Below, piece after piece: positions 48,253 to 57,840 of a stretch of 64,000 bases of DNA (within the stretch, counting starts at the first letter, position 1; each line of letters opens with the position of its first letter). The notes below the pieces were generated by a model. The model saw nothing but the letters and a program-made list of their open reading frames with translations, did no database searches and was not told the origin of the DNA. The translations under genes were made by a program, and so were the position numbers. Origin of the DNA: Plantago ovata (taxonomy: Eukaryota > Streptophyta > Magnoliopsida > Lamiales > Plantaginaceae); contig CM051457.1 in the NCBI GenBank assembly GCA_028274465.1, forward strand, positions 100,563,982-100,627,981, written 5' to 3'.

Positions 48253-49509
48253 ATGGAGTTCAACGGTCAGCTTTACACTCGTGAAACTCTTGCATATATG
48301 AAGGAATATGAGAAAGAGTTGTACGCAGAGCTCATGAGCCAACTTCGCAAACCGTTGTTGAACTCTACCTCACCGAATGTCGTTCGCCCTTTGTTTCAAA
48401 ATGAGCCCGAAGAGCCAAACACCCAAAATTTCCCATCTCCTCAGTCTCAGATACCGGGAATGTTCTCCCAAACTCCTGAGTTCGTTGCAGAGACTCAGCC
48501 CCAAAATCAGCCAAAGCCAACGGGTCGTAGCCGAAAAGGGAAGGAGGCCGCCACTGCTGATGCGACAAACGCCAAGGCTCCACCACGGAACGTGCAATGG
48601 ACCGAGAAGGAAGATTTGGTTCTCCTTCGTTGCTATATGGATGTTTGCTCAGATCCTATCATCGGTACGAACCAGAGGTATGCTACTTTATTCAAAAAGG
48701 TTCATGAAATGTATGAGGAGGCTAGGGCGGACGGGTTGCACGCCGGACTTATCCACCGCACTCCAGATTCAATGCGCAAAAGAGTCGACCGTATGAAGAA
48801 GGAAATTAATAATTGGCTTGGCTGTTATGAGAGGGCTGTGAGTGCAGTTGGCCAGCGTAGTGGATTCAACAACGACGATGTGATCAACACGACTCAGGAA
48901 TTTCACAAGGAAAACACACTGTACAACTCTGGTTTTCATCTGTTTAAACAGTGGGATGTTGTGAAGTCGTACCCGATGTATGAAATGTACTTGAATTGGG
49001 AGACTCACTTGAAGAAGAAGCAAGATCCAAACAATGTCACTGTGGATGTTGATGTAGATGGGGATGAACGAATGGAGTCAACGGGAGGTGGCAGTAGTGG
49101 GACGAAGCGATACCACTTAGTTGATGACAATGTCTCGAGTCCGAAACGCCCTATGGGTCGGGACAAGGCGAAAAAGATGGCACAAGGTGGAAGTTCTTGC
49201 AACTCCGCAATGGAGACGATAGGTGAGGGATGGGTGCAATTCAATGGTAATTATCCCCAATCTCTTGAGTATGAAAGACAGAGGATTGAGTGGGACAAGG
49301 AAGCTCATAACAGCAAGCTCGCCTTTGAAAGGGAGAAGGAGGAAAAGAGGGAGGCCAGGAAACTGAAGGACCAGTACTTGAAAGAGGAGAAGTTGAGGAA
49401 TGAGCGGATGAAATTCTTGATGGATCTGTTGCCTCACTACGATAATTTGAATGTCGAGCAGAGAGCAGTGGCAGATGCACTCAGAGCCGAATTGTTTCCG
49501 AACAATTGA
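48253..49509 (+). CDS. Harbinger/Pong ORF1: Myb/SANT-like DNA-binding protein
   Basis: 418 residues from the ATG at 48253. A Gln/Pro-rich N-terminus with basic GRSRKGKEAA (about 91-100) precedes a Myb/SANT-like trihelix domain (about 112-200) starting RNVQWTEKEDLVLLRCYMDV. The acidic C-terminal part has VDVDVDGDERM and ends in a charged coiled coil (about 335-400, EREKEEKREARKLKDQYLKE). This matches the plant Harbinger accessory protein, often annotated as GST T3-like or NAM-associated. In Pong/Ping elements ORF1 acts with the transposase in the nucleus, helping its import and binding to terminal DNA. The frame is uninterrupted. It lies 0.5 kb upstream of the transposase on the same strand. 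Confidence 0.88.
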   Translation: MEFNGQLYTRETLAYMKEYEKELYAELMSQLRKPLLNSTSPNVVRPLFQNEPEEPNTQNFPSPQSQIPGMFSQTPEFVAETQPQNQPKPTGRSRKGKEAATADATNAKAPPRNVQWTEKEDLVLLRCYMDVCSDPIIGTNQRYATLFKKVHEMYEEARADGLHAGLIHRTPDSMRKRVDRMKKEINNWLGCYERAVSAVGQRSGFNNDDVINTTQEFHKENTLYNSGFHLFKQWDVVKSYPMYEMYLNWETHLKKKQDPNNVTVDVDVDGDERMESTGGGSSGTKRYHLVDDNVSSPKRPMGRDKAKKMAQGGSSCNSAMETIGEGWVQFNGNYPQSLEYERQRIEWDKEAHNSKLAFEREKEEKREARKLKDQYLKEEKLRNERMKFLMDLLPHYDNLNVEQRAVADALRAELFPNN

Positions 49510-49934
49510 ATGGTGAAACTTGTTTAAGTGTGTTTGTTAAGTGTTTAAGTGTGTTTGTTTAGGCGTTTAAGTGTGGCGTGTTTGTACTTTAATTTTCGCA
49601 TTGTGTTATTTTACATTCGTAAGTGTGACTTGTTTGTATTTTCATTTCCCATGTATCCGTTGTAATGAAATGAATTTGCTTTGAATTTGAATTTGTCAGG
49701 AATCAAAAGTTTACTTTTAGTCAAACAACTTTTTAATTTGCTTTGTCAGGAATCAGAACTTTACTTTGTCAGATATCATGAATTTGAATTCGTCAGGAAT
49801 CATAACACTACTTGAGGCATCCTATGCAATCTGACTCAGCCATGACTAAGCATGTTATCTTATCTTTTGAAATCTTATCTCCAAAAATCTTATCTTCAAA
49901 AATCTTATCATATCCGAGGCAATGTGTCTCATCC

Positions 49935-49955
49935 ATGTCTATATAATGCAACTCT
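49935..49955 (+). promoter_or_regulatory. TATA box of the transposase gene
   Basis: GTCTATATAATGC lies about 65 bases upstream of the preferred start at 50011, suggesting that the transposase has its own promoter, as reported for Pong-like elements. Confidence 0.5.
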
Positions 49956-50010
49956 GGAACTTAATTTAGATACACCAACCCTTCTTCCACTTCTTAAGTT
50001 TAAAAGAATC

Positions 50011-51339
50011 ATGTCATCAAGCTCTTCATCATCAAGCTCGTCATCGTCTGATGAAAGTTTGAATTTTGCATCCTCCTTTGCATATTCTTCCTCTGCCTCT
50101 TCCTCGAATACCTTCAAACAAGCTCAAAAGTTCATAATGAACAACATACCCCATATGATGCACTCCATCCAACAACATCAACAACAAGAACAACCAAAAA
50201 ACACTTCAAAGAAGAAGCGAAAATATATTGACAGGGAAAGAGTTTCACGTGCCGTGCTACTCGAGCGTGATTACTTTGGTCAGGTCGCTCCTTATGCAGA
50301 TAAGTTCCGACGCAGATACAGAATGCGTAGGGCCTTGTTTGAACGAGTAGTTGCTGGTGTTGTGCATCAAGATGATTACTTTGTCTGCAAGCTAGATGCT
50401 GCTGGCCGTCAGGGGTTATCCACACTCCAAAAATGTACCGCAGCCATTCGAATGCTAGCTTATGGGTGTTGTGCTGACTCGGTTGATGAGTATTGTCGCC
50501 TTGGTGAAAGTACGGCTTTGAAATGTCTCTCGCGTTTTTGTGACGCTGTGGTTGCAGAGTTTGGCGCAACCTACATGAGGAGGGCCAATGAAGATGACTT
50601 ACGGCGACTTCTAGCAATCAACAAGGCAAGAGGCTTTCCGGGCATGATTGGGAGTATCGACTGTATGCATTGGATTTGGAAGAATTGTCCGACGGCGTGG
50701 CACGGTCAATTCCAAGGGAAATGTGGAAGTCCTACCCTTGTGTTAGAAGCTGTGGCATCCCAAGACACTTCGATATGGCATTCATTCTTTGGAGTTTCCG
50801 GAAAATTCAATGACTTATCAATCGTGCAGCGTTCACCAGTGTTCGAGGATCTTCTCAACGGCACTGCACCTCCTGTGGAATTTACGGTGAATGGCCATCA
50901 ATACAGCATGCCGTACTACCTAACTGACGACATCTATCCAACATGGGCTACGTTTGTGAGTGCCATCCCCAATCCCATAACTCATAAAGAATCAAAGTTC
51001 TCTCAGCTCCAAGAGTCTTGTCGTAAGGATGTGGAACGGGCTTTTGGAGTTATGCAAGCACGGTTTGCAATAATACGAAACCCGGCTCTTGCTCACAACA
51101 AGTCCACACTCCGTAAGATCATGGATTGCTGCATCACACTCCACAATATGATAGTTGAGGATGAACGCCACACATACAAAAACTATGAAAGTGAAATGGA
51201 AAGCCTGCGGAAAGAGTTTGAGGACGACACAACAATAAACTCTCTGAATGAGTACATGAATATTAACCGACAGATGCATAGCATCAACACGCATGAACGA
51301 CTAACTTCAGACCTCATGGAACATATCTGGAGGTGTTAG
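50011..51339 (+). CDS. PIF/Harbinger DDE transposase (HARBI1-like)
   Basis: 442 residues from the ATG at 50011, preferred over an in-frame ATG at 49852 because a TATA box lies between them. After a Ser-rich start and basic KKKRKYIDRERVSR (about 67-80) comes the conserved RRYRMRRALFERVV region and an HTH-like CRLGESTALKCLSRFC. The DDE_Tnp_4 nuclease follows: first Asp in GSIDCMHWIWKNCP (D217), second in GKFNDLSIVQRSP (D268), and Glu in RKDVERAFGVMQARF (E342). All three catalytic positions are present and the frame is open. It cuts and pastes elements with TTA/TAA target sites and could mobilise MITEs such as 45855-46841 if the ends match, which is inference. Confidence 0.93.
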   Translation: MSSSSSSSSSSSSDESLNFASSFAYSSSASSSNTFKQAQKFIMNNIPHMMHSIQQHQQQEQPKNTSKKKRKYIDRERVSRAVLLERDYFGQVAPYADKFRRRYRMRRALFERVVAGVVHQDDYFVCKLDAAGRQGLSTLQKCTAAIRMLAYGCCADSVDEYCRLGESTALKCLSRFCDAVVAEFGATYMRRANEDDLRRLLAINKARGFPGMIGSIDCMHWIWKNCPTAWHGQFQGKCGSPTLVLEAVASQDTSIWHSFFGVSGKFNDLSIVQRSPVFEDLLNGTAPPVEFTVNGHQYSMPYYLTDDIYPTWATFVSAIPNPITHKESKFSQLQESCRKDVERAFGVMQARFAIIRNPALAHNKSTLRKIMDCCITLHNMIVEDERHTYKNYESEMESLRKEFEDDTTINSLNEYMNINRQMHSINTHERLTSDLMEHIWRC

Positions 51340-51625
51340 TGATTGATTGTGCGAGCTTTATCAATCGTGTGTCTTATTTGTTTTAAGTTTCATGCATTTT
51401 ATGTTTGTGTTTTGTGTGGTTGTTGCATCTCAATTCGTTAGATTTTGTGTTTTAAATTTGATGTGAACTCGTTCTATAATGAGTATGATTCTGTGTTATG
51501 TGTTTAAATTTGATGTAAGTTATTTCAAATAAACTATTAAATATATTTTGTTTTAATTTTAGTTCATCTTATCATAATATAATTATCAAAAAAAAAAAAA
51601 TTAAAAAAAAAAAAAAAAACCACCA

Positions 51626-51745
51626 TGCCGCGGCATCGTGGCCACCAATGCAGAAACAAGCCACGATGCCGCGGCATGGAGGCAAAATAGTGCATGGTGC
51701 CATGGCATGGGATGGCACCAATGCTGGTGGTCTAACAAAAAAGAA
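51626..51745. repeat. Palindromic right end of the Pong-type element
   Basis: CCATGCCGCGGCATCGTGGC and its inverse (GCCACGATGCCGCGGCATGG) are separated by about 15 bases. They are followed by GGTGCCATGGCATGGGATGGCACC, another palindrome, and then GGTGGTCTAA. Confidence 0.8.
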
Positions 51746-51759
51746 ACTAGTCAGGTCAC

Positions 51760-52330
51760 AAGACAAAGATTTGGAGCCAACAAAATCTTCAACACGGGTA
51801 TAAGAAGCGAGTTTCCCTTTCCCTTTCAACTAAAACCAACTCCAAAGTTCACCCTCTCAAGTGCCAATGTGTCCAAACCAAGCCTTTAAAGATGAGATCA
51901 TTCCTAGTCTTCCAAATCATCCAAATCGTAGCAAACCACAAGACTTGCCAACATTTTCTATCACCTAGACCATGTAGACTCGAATAGACTTCCAAACTTT
52001 CTTCGAAAGAAGATACCACGGGCATGCTTACATTGAGCCATGAACATAAGACGTTCCAATGATTCTTGGAAAATTCATATATAATCTCCGAAAATATGCT
52101 ACGAACTGTCCACTACACTTTCACATCTAATGCAACTCGCATCATTGTTAGTGAAGAAAATCCCTCTTCTCTATAAATTTTCTGTAGAAGGGAACTTATC
52201 TTGTATCACTTTCCAATTAAAAGCACATATACTTTAGAAGAAGGAAATTGTTCCAAATATCTTTCACCCATCTCAAAGAGGGATTCAACACTCTCCATGT
52301 TGGCTTAATTCCATGTAGCAACCTTTGTTG
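51760..52330 (-). mobile_element. LINE ORF2 C-terminal fragment (zf-RVT region), decayed
   Basis: On the minus strand, pieces such as ACPWYLLSKKVWKSIRVYMV, GKSCGLLRFGWFGRLG, GELWSWF and GNSLLIPVLKILLAPN recall the zinc-binding C-terminal part of plant L1 ORF2 in more than one frame, with several stops. No poly-A is seen at the expected left end, which abuts the Harbinger terminus. It is an old, dead copy. Confidence 0.5.
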
Positions 52331-52805
52331 TAATATAATATATTAAAACATCATAAGGTACTCTGCAGATTTCAGTGCACTAGCGTATAGAAAACTGTTT
52401 TTAGTTTGGCAAGAGAAATGAAATTAATTTGCACCATTAGATCTTTAGGCCTCGTGGATCACTTGAATATTCTCACAAATTTGATTTCTATTTGTACATT
52501 AAGTATGATGATTTCTTGTGGTGAAGTTTGGAAGTGATTTTGGGTGAATGAGAAACTAAACGTTTGCTGGAGAACTATTTTGCAAATATTGAAGGAGTCG
52601 TTGTATGTTGATACTTGATTGAAGCGGGACTTAATATATGTATCCATTGCCGTCCGATGTTAACGGCATCGGTTTTGATCCAACGGTGGCTGCTTCTCCA
52701 GGTAATTTAGACGACACCTCATTTACATAGTTTTCCTCTCCAATCCATTAGTATATATGAATTATGACTATTCAGTGAAAAATGACATGGTCAGATAAAA
52801 CATTG
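52331..52805. other. Intergenic, no gene seen
   Basis: No supportable frame or repeat. Confidence 0.35.
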
Positions 52806-53118
52806 AGTCAAAACGGAAAAAATGGTCTCGTATGTTTGCCTCTTGGCACATGTAGTCTAAAGTTTATTTTCTATGGTATTTTTAGTTCAAAGTTTTAAAG
52901 TCGTGGCAAATTGCAAATTTAATCCAAAGTATTAAATTTAGTCCTTTTGTGGAAAATTTAGTCTTTTTTTCAGTTAAGGACTAAATTTGCCACACATTTG
53001 ATACTTTGGACTAAATTTGCCACGATATTCAAACTTTGGACTAACATGCCATGGATAATAAACCTTGGACTGCATGTGCCAAGAGGTAAACATAAAAGAC
53101 CATTTTTTCCGTTTTCCC
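52806..53118. mobile_element. Long-TIR MITE, probably Mutator-like
   Basis: The two halves are inverse copies over about 100 bases (GGAAAAAATGGTCTCGTATG on the left against GAAAAAATGGTCTTTTATG read from the right; then TTGGCACATG). Flanks AAAACATTG (52797-52805) and AAAACATTC (53119-53127) match at 8 of 9 positions, fitting a 9-bp target duplication. The whole folds as one hairpin. Confidence 0.7.
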
Positions 53119-53134
53119 AAAACATTCACTCAAC

Positions 53135-53315
53135 TGTAGACAGAGAAGGAGCCAGGGGTGGGTACTGTGGGGTGTCCGTCCGCTTAGGATTTCAAAAAGA
53201 ATATTTTTAGGTAATATTTTTGATCTTTTAGAATTTGTCTCCCCCACCTCTGAACTAAGCCTATACATGTAATTTCGCCCCCCAAACTTTAAATCTTGGA
53301 TCCTCCCCTGATTGC
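53135..53315. mobile_element. hAT-like MITE remnant
   Basis: CAGAGAAGGAGCCAGGGGTG on the left and the inverse of CTTGGATCCTCCCCTG on the right resemble the CAGGGGCGGAGCCAGG ends of plant hAT MITEs. The ends are diverged and the target duplication is not clear. Confidence 0.4.
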
Positions 53316-54130
53316 AGAGGGAGAGTCCAATTCGTTCCTCCTCGAATGATTGGGATTTGGGAGCTTGTACTATGTTCCTGTGCATGGAATCATTTGTTTT
53401 GATTTAAAATTTAATCAGAATCATATCATTGTTTTTTTTGTGTGTTACGTAAGTTTTATTTTAACTGTTTTAGTTAATGATTGGTGCAATGTGTTGATTG
53501 TTGGTTGTTCTAATCCATTGATTTGTGGTTACAAATTTACAATTGTGATTACATGTTTTATTTCACCCGGTCCATTTGCTGATCACAGAAGAGAGAATTA
53601 ATTTGCAAATAGACTGGAGTTGGTTGAGTAGCGGGAATTGAGAGATTTGATCTGGACCGTTGTATTGACAAGTTCGTTACACATCTACGGCTACTGCTGC
53701 GCGCTCATTCATTTCCTCTGTTTCTATATAAGCTTGATTAGTTTACCCATTTGCAGTACTAATCATCCTTATTTTCTCATGTTTTCCAAATCACTTCTTC
53801 GTAATTGAGATCGGAGAGGTGCAGATCGCAGCTATATTCGTATTTGGAGAAGGAATTAAATGAAAGTTCCATAACAATGTCGGAACTCAAAGATGCATGG
53901 TTCCATAACAACCATATAAGACAAGAGTTAGAAAGTTTTCTGATAAACATCGTAATAATCAAAATCTTCGACTGAAGACAGCTCGAATAGTCTGAAAACC
54001 CGAATAATCCACGCAGGAAAGAAAATGAAAATAACTAGCTAAAATCAAGTTTGTAAAATATCAAGAAGGCCCTATAAGGCCATTTTCTTGTCTGTATCAG
54101 CCACCCATCAGACTTGCAAAAATGCTAGCT
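53316..54130. other. Intergenic; 3' side of the DRIP-like gene
   Basis: A forward TATA-like TTCTATATAAGC lies at about 53728 with no following frame. The stretch just left of 54131 should hold the 3' untranslated part of the reverse gene. Confidence 0.35.
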
Positions 54131-55384
54131 TCAATATCCAGAAGACTCACTGAGCGACCGAGCATAGTGCAATGGCAACATAAGCTCCTCTGCTGATGAA
54201 CCAGCTGCGACCATTTTACTTTTGTATGCCTCACGACGTGGAACCCAAAAGTCGAGAACATAATCCAGTGTCTCCCAGGGGGGCATCTCAACCCCAAGAC
54301 ATCTGATAAAAACCTACATATATAGCAGAAATGTATCGCAACATTATGAATTTGTCTATCACAATTTCAAAGCTAAATGTGGAGTTAAGTTCAATTGGTT
54401 TGTCATAGCTACTTAGGGATGAAAGCTTACCTCATTTTCACTTGCAAGACCCAACTTTAATTTGAGGTGTCCGTGAATATGTGATATTTTCCGAGGCTCC
54501 CCATCCTTAGGCCTGTAAAAATCCAGATTCATACACCACTTAAGGTTATTTCTTTTGTCCATTTTCCGGATTATATTAAACGTTGATGTTATTAGAGACA
54601 GAAGCATATACGCACAATGTTAAACCCGAAAACTCTTTAAGAAAAAAGTAAATTCTTATAATGAAGAAACTAATTACTTGATTCGTATGTAACTTGGAGC
54701 AATCTGTCCCAATGGTGGACTCCCGCCTTCCCTGAAAGTGTACCAACTAGAGTTAGCAAAACCGGAGAGATAAGGATCATATGCAGTCGTAACTAGTAGT
54801 ACAATTACTCCATTATAAACATATGCTTGTAATTCTTTGCAAAGTGCTTACTTGTCATCTGAGGCTATCAGGTGGCACCAGATTGGATAACGCGCATTCG
54901 GACTGGAAGCATTAGCCGTGTGCAGTTTGTTCTTGGGGCTTTTCGGCTTTGGTAAGGCGCTTTCATGCTCTTGAGGAGCAAGCTGAGGCTTCGGAGGGTC
55001 AACTTGCAGCTTCGTAGTCTTCAAACTTTTGCCTCTCCCTTTATCAGAAGCAGGCTTAACGCATGGTTCAATACTAAAAGCGGAACTTGAGGGCTTCAAT
55101 GCCTCCACATGCGGCTTCGAGGTCTTCAAGTGATCGACTCTCTTCTTCTTATGAGAAGGCTCAGCACATGAATGACATGATTTAGTAGCAAACGAACGTG
55201 AAGGCTTCGAAACCTTGAACTTACTGTCTTTCCCTTTCTCAGGAGCACGGTCAAGACATGGTCCAGCACTACTAGCAATTGAACTCGAGGGTTGCGAAGC
55301 ATCAAAATGCTGCCTAGAATTCTGGGAATTATTCTTTCTTTTGCTACCAGCAGCCTGGTCAACAGATTGTATAAGAGGAATCAT
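54131..55384 (-). CDS. DRIP-like (PCGF/RAWUL) protein without a RING finger
   Basis: Minus-strand exons 54852-55384, 54678-54731, 54431-54512 and 54131-54313 join in phase into 283 residues. The C-terminal third matches the RAWUL end of DRIP1/DRIP2 E3 ligases: WCHLIASDDKEGGSPPLGQI, PSYIRIK, DGEPRKISHIHGHLKLKLGL, and the final GSSAEELMLPLHYARS. The first part is a Lys/Ser/Pro-rich linker with three imperfect repeats of about 36 residues, each holding SFA or SSSxA, a Cys and K-rich KxSKP or KTTK. Upstream exon 55637-55746 stays open and reads ELDVWNILVESLANETRP, like the DRIP segment just before the linker. I found no ATG or RING motif before it, so translation probably starts at 55384. DRIP proteins ubiquitinate DREB2A through their RING; this form could only bind partners. 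Confidence 0.72.
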
Positions 55385-55636
55385 GATCTGCAATGATAAT
55401 ATCAATGAGCATTACATATGCTATTTGCGAAGAAGTTTTCTATGATCATTTGCGATATATAGTAATCATATATTTTTCAAAGTTTATTATTTTCATATTA
55501 TAAGTTTATTTGCGCAGAAATTTTCTATCATTTGCGCAGAAGTTTTCTATCAGGGTCAACAGAAGTTTTCATTTGCGATATATAGCATTCATAAATTTCA
55601 AATAATATGAAAATAAAGCAGATTTTCTATTCATAC

Positions 55637-55746
55637 CGGTCTCGTTTCGTTTGCTAAGGACTCTACTAAAATATTCCAGACATCAAGTTCTTTCGGAACT
55701 TCTTTTGTGGTAACTGCAGATAGAGTTCCAACACCAACAAAATATC
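55637..55746 (-). other. Upstream exon of the DRIP-like gene (open but no start codon)
   Basis: Acceptor GAGTTCAG and donor CCG-GTATGA delimit 110 bases that are open in the frame of the next exon and show DRIP similarity (VWNILVESLANETRP). No in-frame ATG exists here or in the leader exon, so it is probably now untranslated, a sign that the ancestral N-terminus was lost. Confidence 0.55.
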
Positions 55747-55824
55747 TGAACTCATGATATCGTGCAACAAAATTTAGTCATTTATATTTATTCTCTAATA
55801 TTGTATGTGTTTGTTTGAATAACC

Positions 55825-55994
55825 TTGACAGGAGGTGATAAATTTGGTGAAAAGGACAAGTAATGTATGACTGATTGGAGTGAGAAACTAAGAAGATTTT
55901 CCTGATATGCGCAAGAATGGAGACTAGAGAACAATTATGTATCTGTATTGTATTGTGTGGTTTATCTGGTTTTGGGTGTTGATATATATATATA
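55825..55994 (-). promoter_or_regulatory. Promoter TATA run and leader exon of the DRIP-like gene
   Basis: A TATATATATATA run at 55982-55993 (minus-strand TATA) is followed by a leader rich in C and T. The leader ends at a possible donor (CTGTCAAG-GTTATT, about 55823). Confidence 0.45.
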
Positions 55995-56308
55995 CACACA
56001 GAGAGGGAGAGGCCTTCTTTATTTCTCACAAATTACAAATATATGGGCCAAGTACAATATGAGTTTAGTCCTTCTTTCCACTTTTCGATATAATTAAAGT
56101 GAGATTGTCAATATAATATAATCAAGTATATTAGGTCATGGCGTATCGGTTGACGTGTGTGAAGTAACAATTATGGTGACAACTCGTTGTTACAAAACTG
56201 TAAATTAATAAACGTGTGGCGTTAAACACACGCGCTGATTCATATGCCAAGTGTACGTGCTTTCAAGACACGATAGGTGGTGATTAATGACCCATCGAGC
56301 CAATCAAC

Positions 56309-56440
56309 TCATGATGAGATTTTATTGCGCTTTCATATATAAGGGCTTGAAGATAGTGAATGATGAGATTTTATTGCGCTTTCATATATATGGGTTTGAA
56401 GATAGTGAATGGTGAGATTTTCTTTCGCTTTCATAAGGGC
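56309..56440. repeat. Three tandem copies of a ~50-bp unit
   Basis: GATGAGATTTTATTGCGCTT then TCATATATAAGGGCTTGAAG is repeated twice more with small changes, the last copy shortened. Confidence 0.85.
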
Positions 56441-56596
56441 TTATTCACTATATATATTGAGCTTTTATTCATTTCACTACTAGATAGTGTACCTAAGTTC
56501 TAACAACGCCTAGTTTAAAATGAGTTGGACTTAATTACCACTTAATTATCCTTCGGAGCTGAGTGGATGAGTGCAAATTATCTAACAAGATTTCGG

Positions 56597-56835
56597 CTCT
56601 GTTCGTTTCACCTTAATTTCAGTTTTATTAAGTTCAGTTCAGATTAGTAGTTCAGTTCAGTTCAGATTTATTAAGTTCAGTTCAGACAAATTAAGTTCAG
56701 TTCAGGTTTCCTTAGTTAAATTTATACTTCAAATAAGTTCAGTTCAGATTAATTAAGTTCAACTCGGATAATTTCAGTTCAGTTCAGATACGTTAAGAGT
56801 TTTTCCGGTGAAACAAATAAAGACTTCTTCGAGAC
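56597..56835. mobile_element. MITE-like element filled with AGTTCAGTTCAG repeats
   Basis: Inverted ends CTGTTCGTTTCACC and GGTGAAACAAAT enclose about 190 bases of degenerate AAGTTCAGTTCAGATT units. Structure (short inverted ends around a degenerate short-period filling) parallels the block at 5012-5597. Confidence 0.55.
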
Positions 56836-57286
56836 TGGGGAAATGGATTGGATACGAGTATTTTGGAGTGTATTGTAATACCAAGACGTACGGGTGTAAT
56901 TACCGAACAAAGACTTGTAGTGGTAGAGTAAAACGCGGGGTTGGTAGAAACAATTATAGTATGTCCAAGAATTAAGTTGTGGGGGCAGAAATTAAGAAGA
57001 TGATTCCGGTTCACATTGGGGTTCACAAAGGGTATGTGATGGACAAAAGATGCAAAGATGAACCAAGAATGTGGTAGGATAACGCGCGGAAACTTGACAT
57101 CAGTGGAGGTGGTGATTCACCCATGAACCCCGAACCCCAACCCACGCTCCCATACACAAACACAAACATCCGGTTATAGAGACCTGAGAGAGAAAATACT
57201 CTTGTTCGTGAAAGAGATATAACCATATAGGGTGGTGAAGAGAGTCATGAACAAAGGAAATTTTAAAACAAACAAACAATAAGTTA
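56836..57286. other. Intergenic, no gene seen
   Basis: Open frames on the minus strand lack similarity to anything I recognise and have no plausible start context. Confidence 0.35.
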
Positions 57287-57500
57287 TTCACGGTCTGTTT
57301 GAGCCTCATTTTGATAGGCAATTTTAGGGATGGGATTGACGTGAATAGTGTCAAACTTTTAGATGAGTGAAAGATTGTATTTGGAGTAATGAACATTTGT
57401 ATTTGACCATCTTACGTGGAGTTCCAAATGACCAAAATTTTTTAGAGTGTGAGATGGCAAAATCAAGTAGAGCTCCAAACAAACCGTCAATTTTGAGAAA
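57287..57500. mobile_element. Probable MITE with 25-bp inverted ends
   Basis: CACGGTCTGTTTGAGCCTCA at the left and the inverse of GAGCTCCAAACAAACCGTCA at the right are similar. No coding capacity. The superfamily is uncertain because the target duplication is not clear. Confidence 0.5.
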
Positions 57501-57840
57501 GCTTGTGGCAGAGCAAGTACAATTGAAGAAAAATGTTATTGTGCACCGTGAGAAATAAACAACGGCTTATGGATAACTACAAAATAACATATAATAAAAT
57601 CCTCAAAACTGAATTAATATTTTCTAAAATTTTGAAAATTTCTATTATTAAAATTTAAAAAACATTGTGATATGTTTTTCATCGTACAAAGAATATTAGA
57701 AAATTGCAATTAAGCTTCAAAAAATTATAAAAAAACTATATAAAAATATAACATATAAGAAAATGGTTGAAAATCATTAATGCATACTTTTCAGTATTCC
57801 GTACGTACCAAGGTAACAAATTCAAATCCACGTGATGCAG
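57501..57840. other. AT-rich spacer, nothing recognised
   Basis: No supportable frame or repeat. Confidence 0.35.

Larger units (their letters stand above)
47840..51745 (+). mobile_element. Pong-type PIF/Harbinger transposon with two open genes
   Basis: Two forward genes, a Myb-like ORF1 and a DDE transposase, are bounded by GC-rich palindromic sequence on the left (47840-47990, including GCCGCCGCGGCATCC) and right (51626-51745, with CCATGCCGCGGCATCGTGGC and its inverse). The right edge GGTGGTC then TAA would fit a TTA/TAA target site. I could not match it to a left end, so the borders are approximate. The left part contains GGGGCTGCCACCCTCAATGG, which recalls Pong/Ping-type termini. Both frames are open, so the copy may be recent and possibly active. 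Confidence 0.75.

Noticed and set aside
53720-53760. Forward TATA-like box TTCTATATAAGC as a gene start
   Set aside because: No reading frame or splice pattern follows it on the plus strand.
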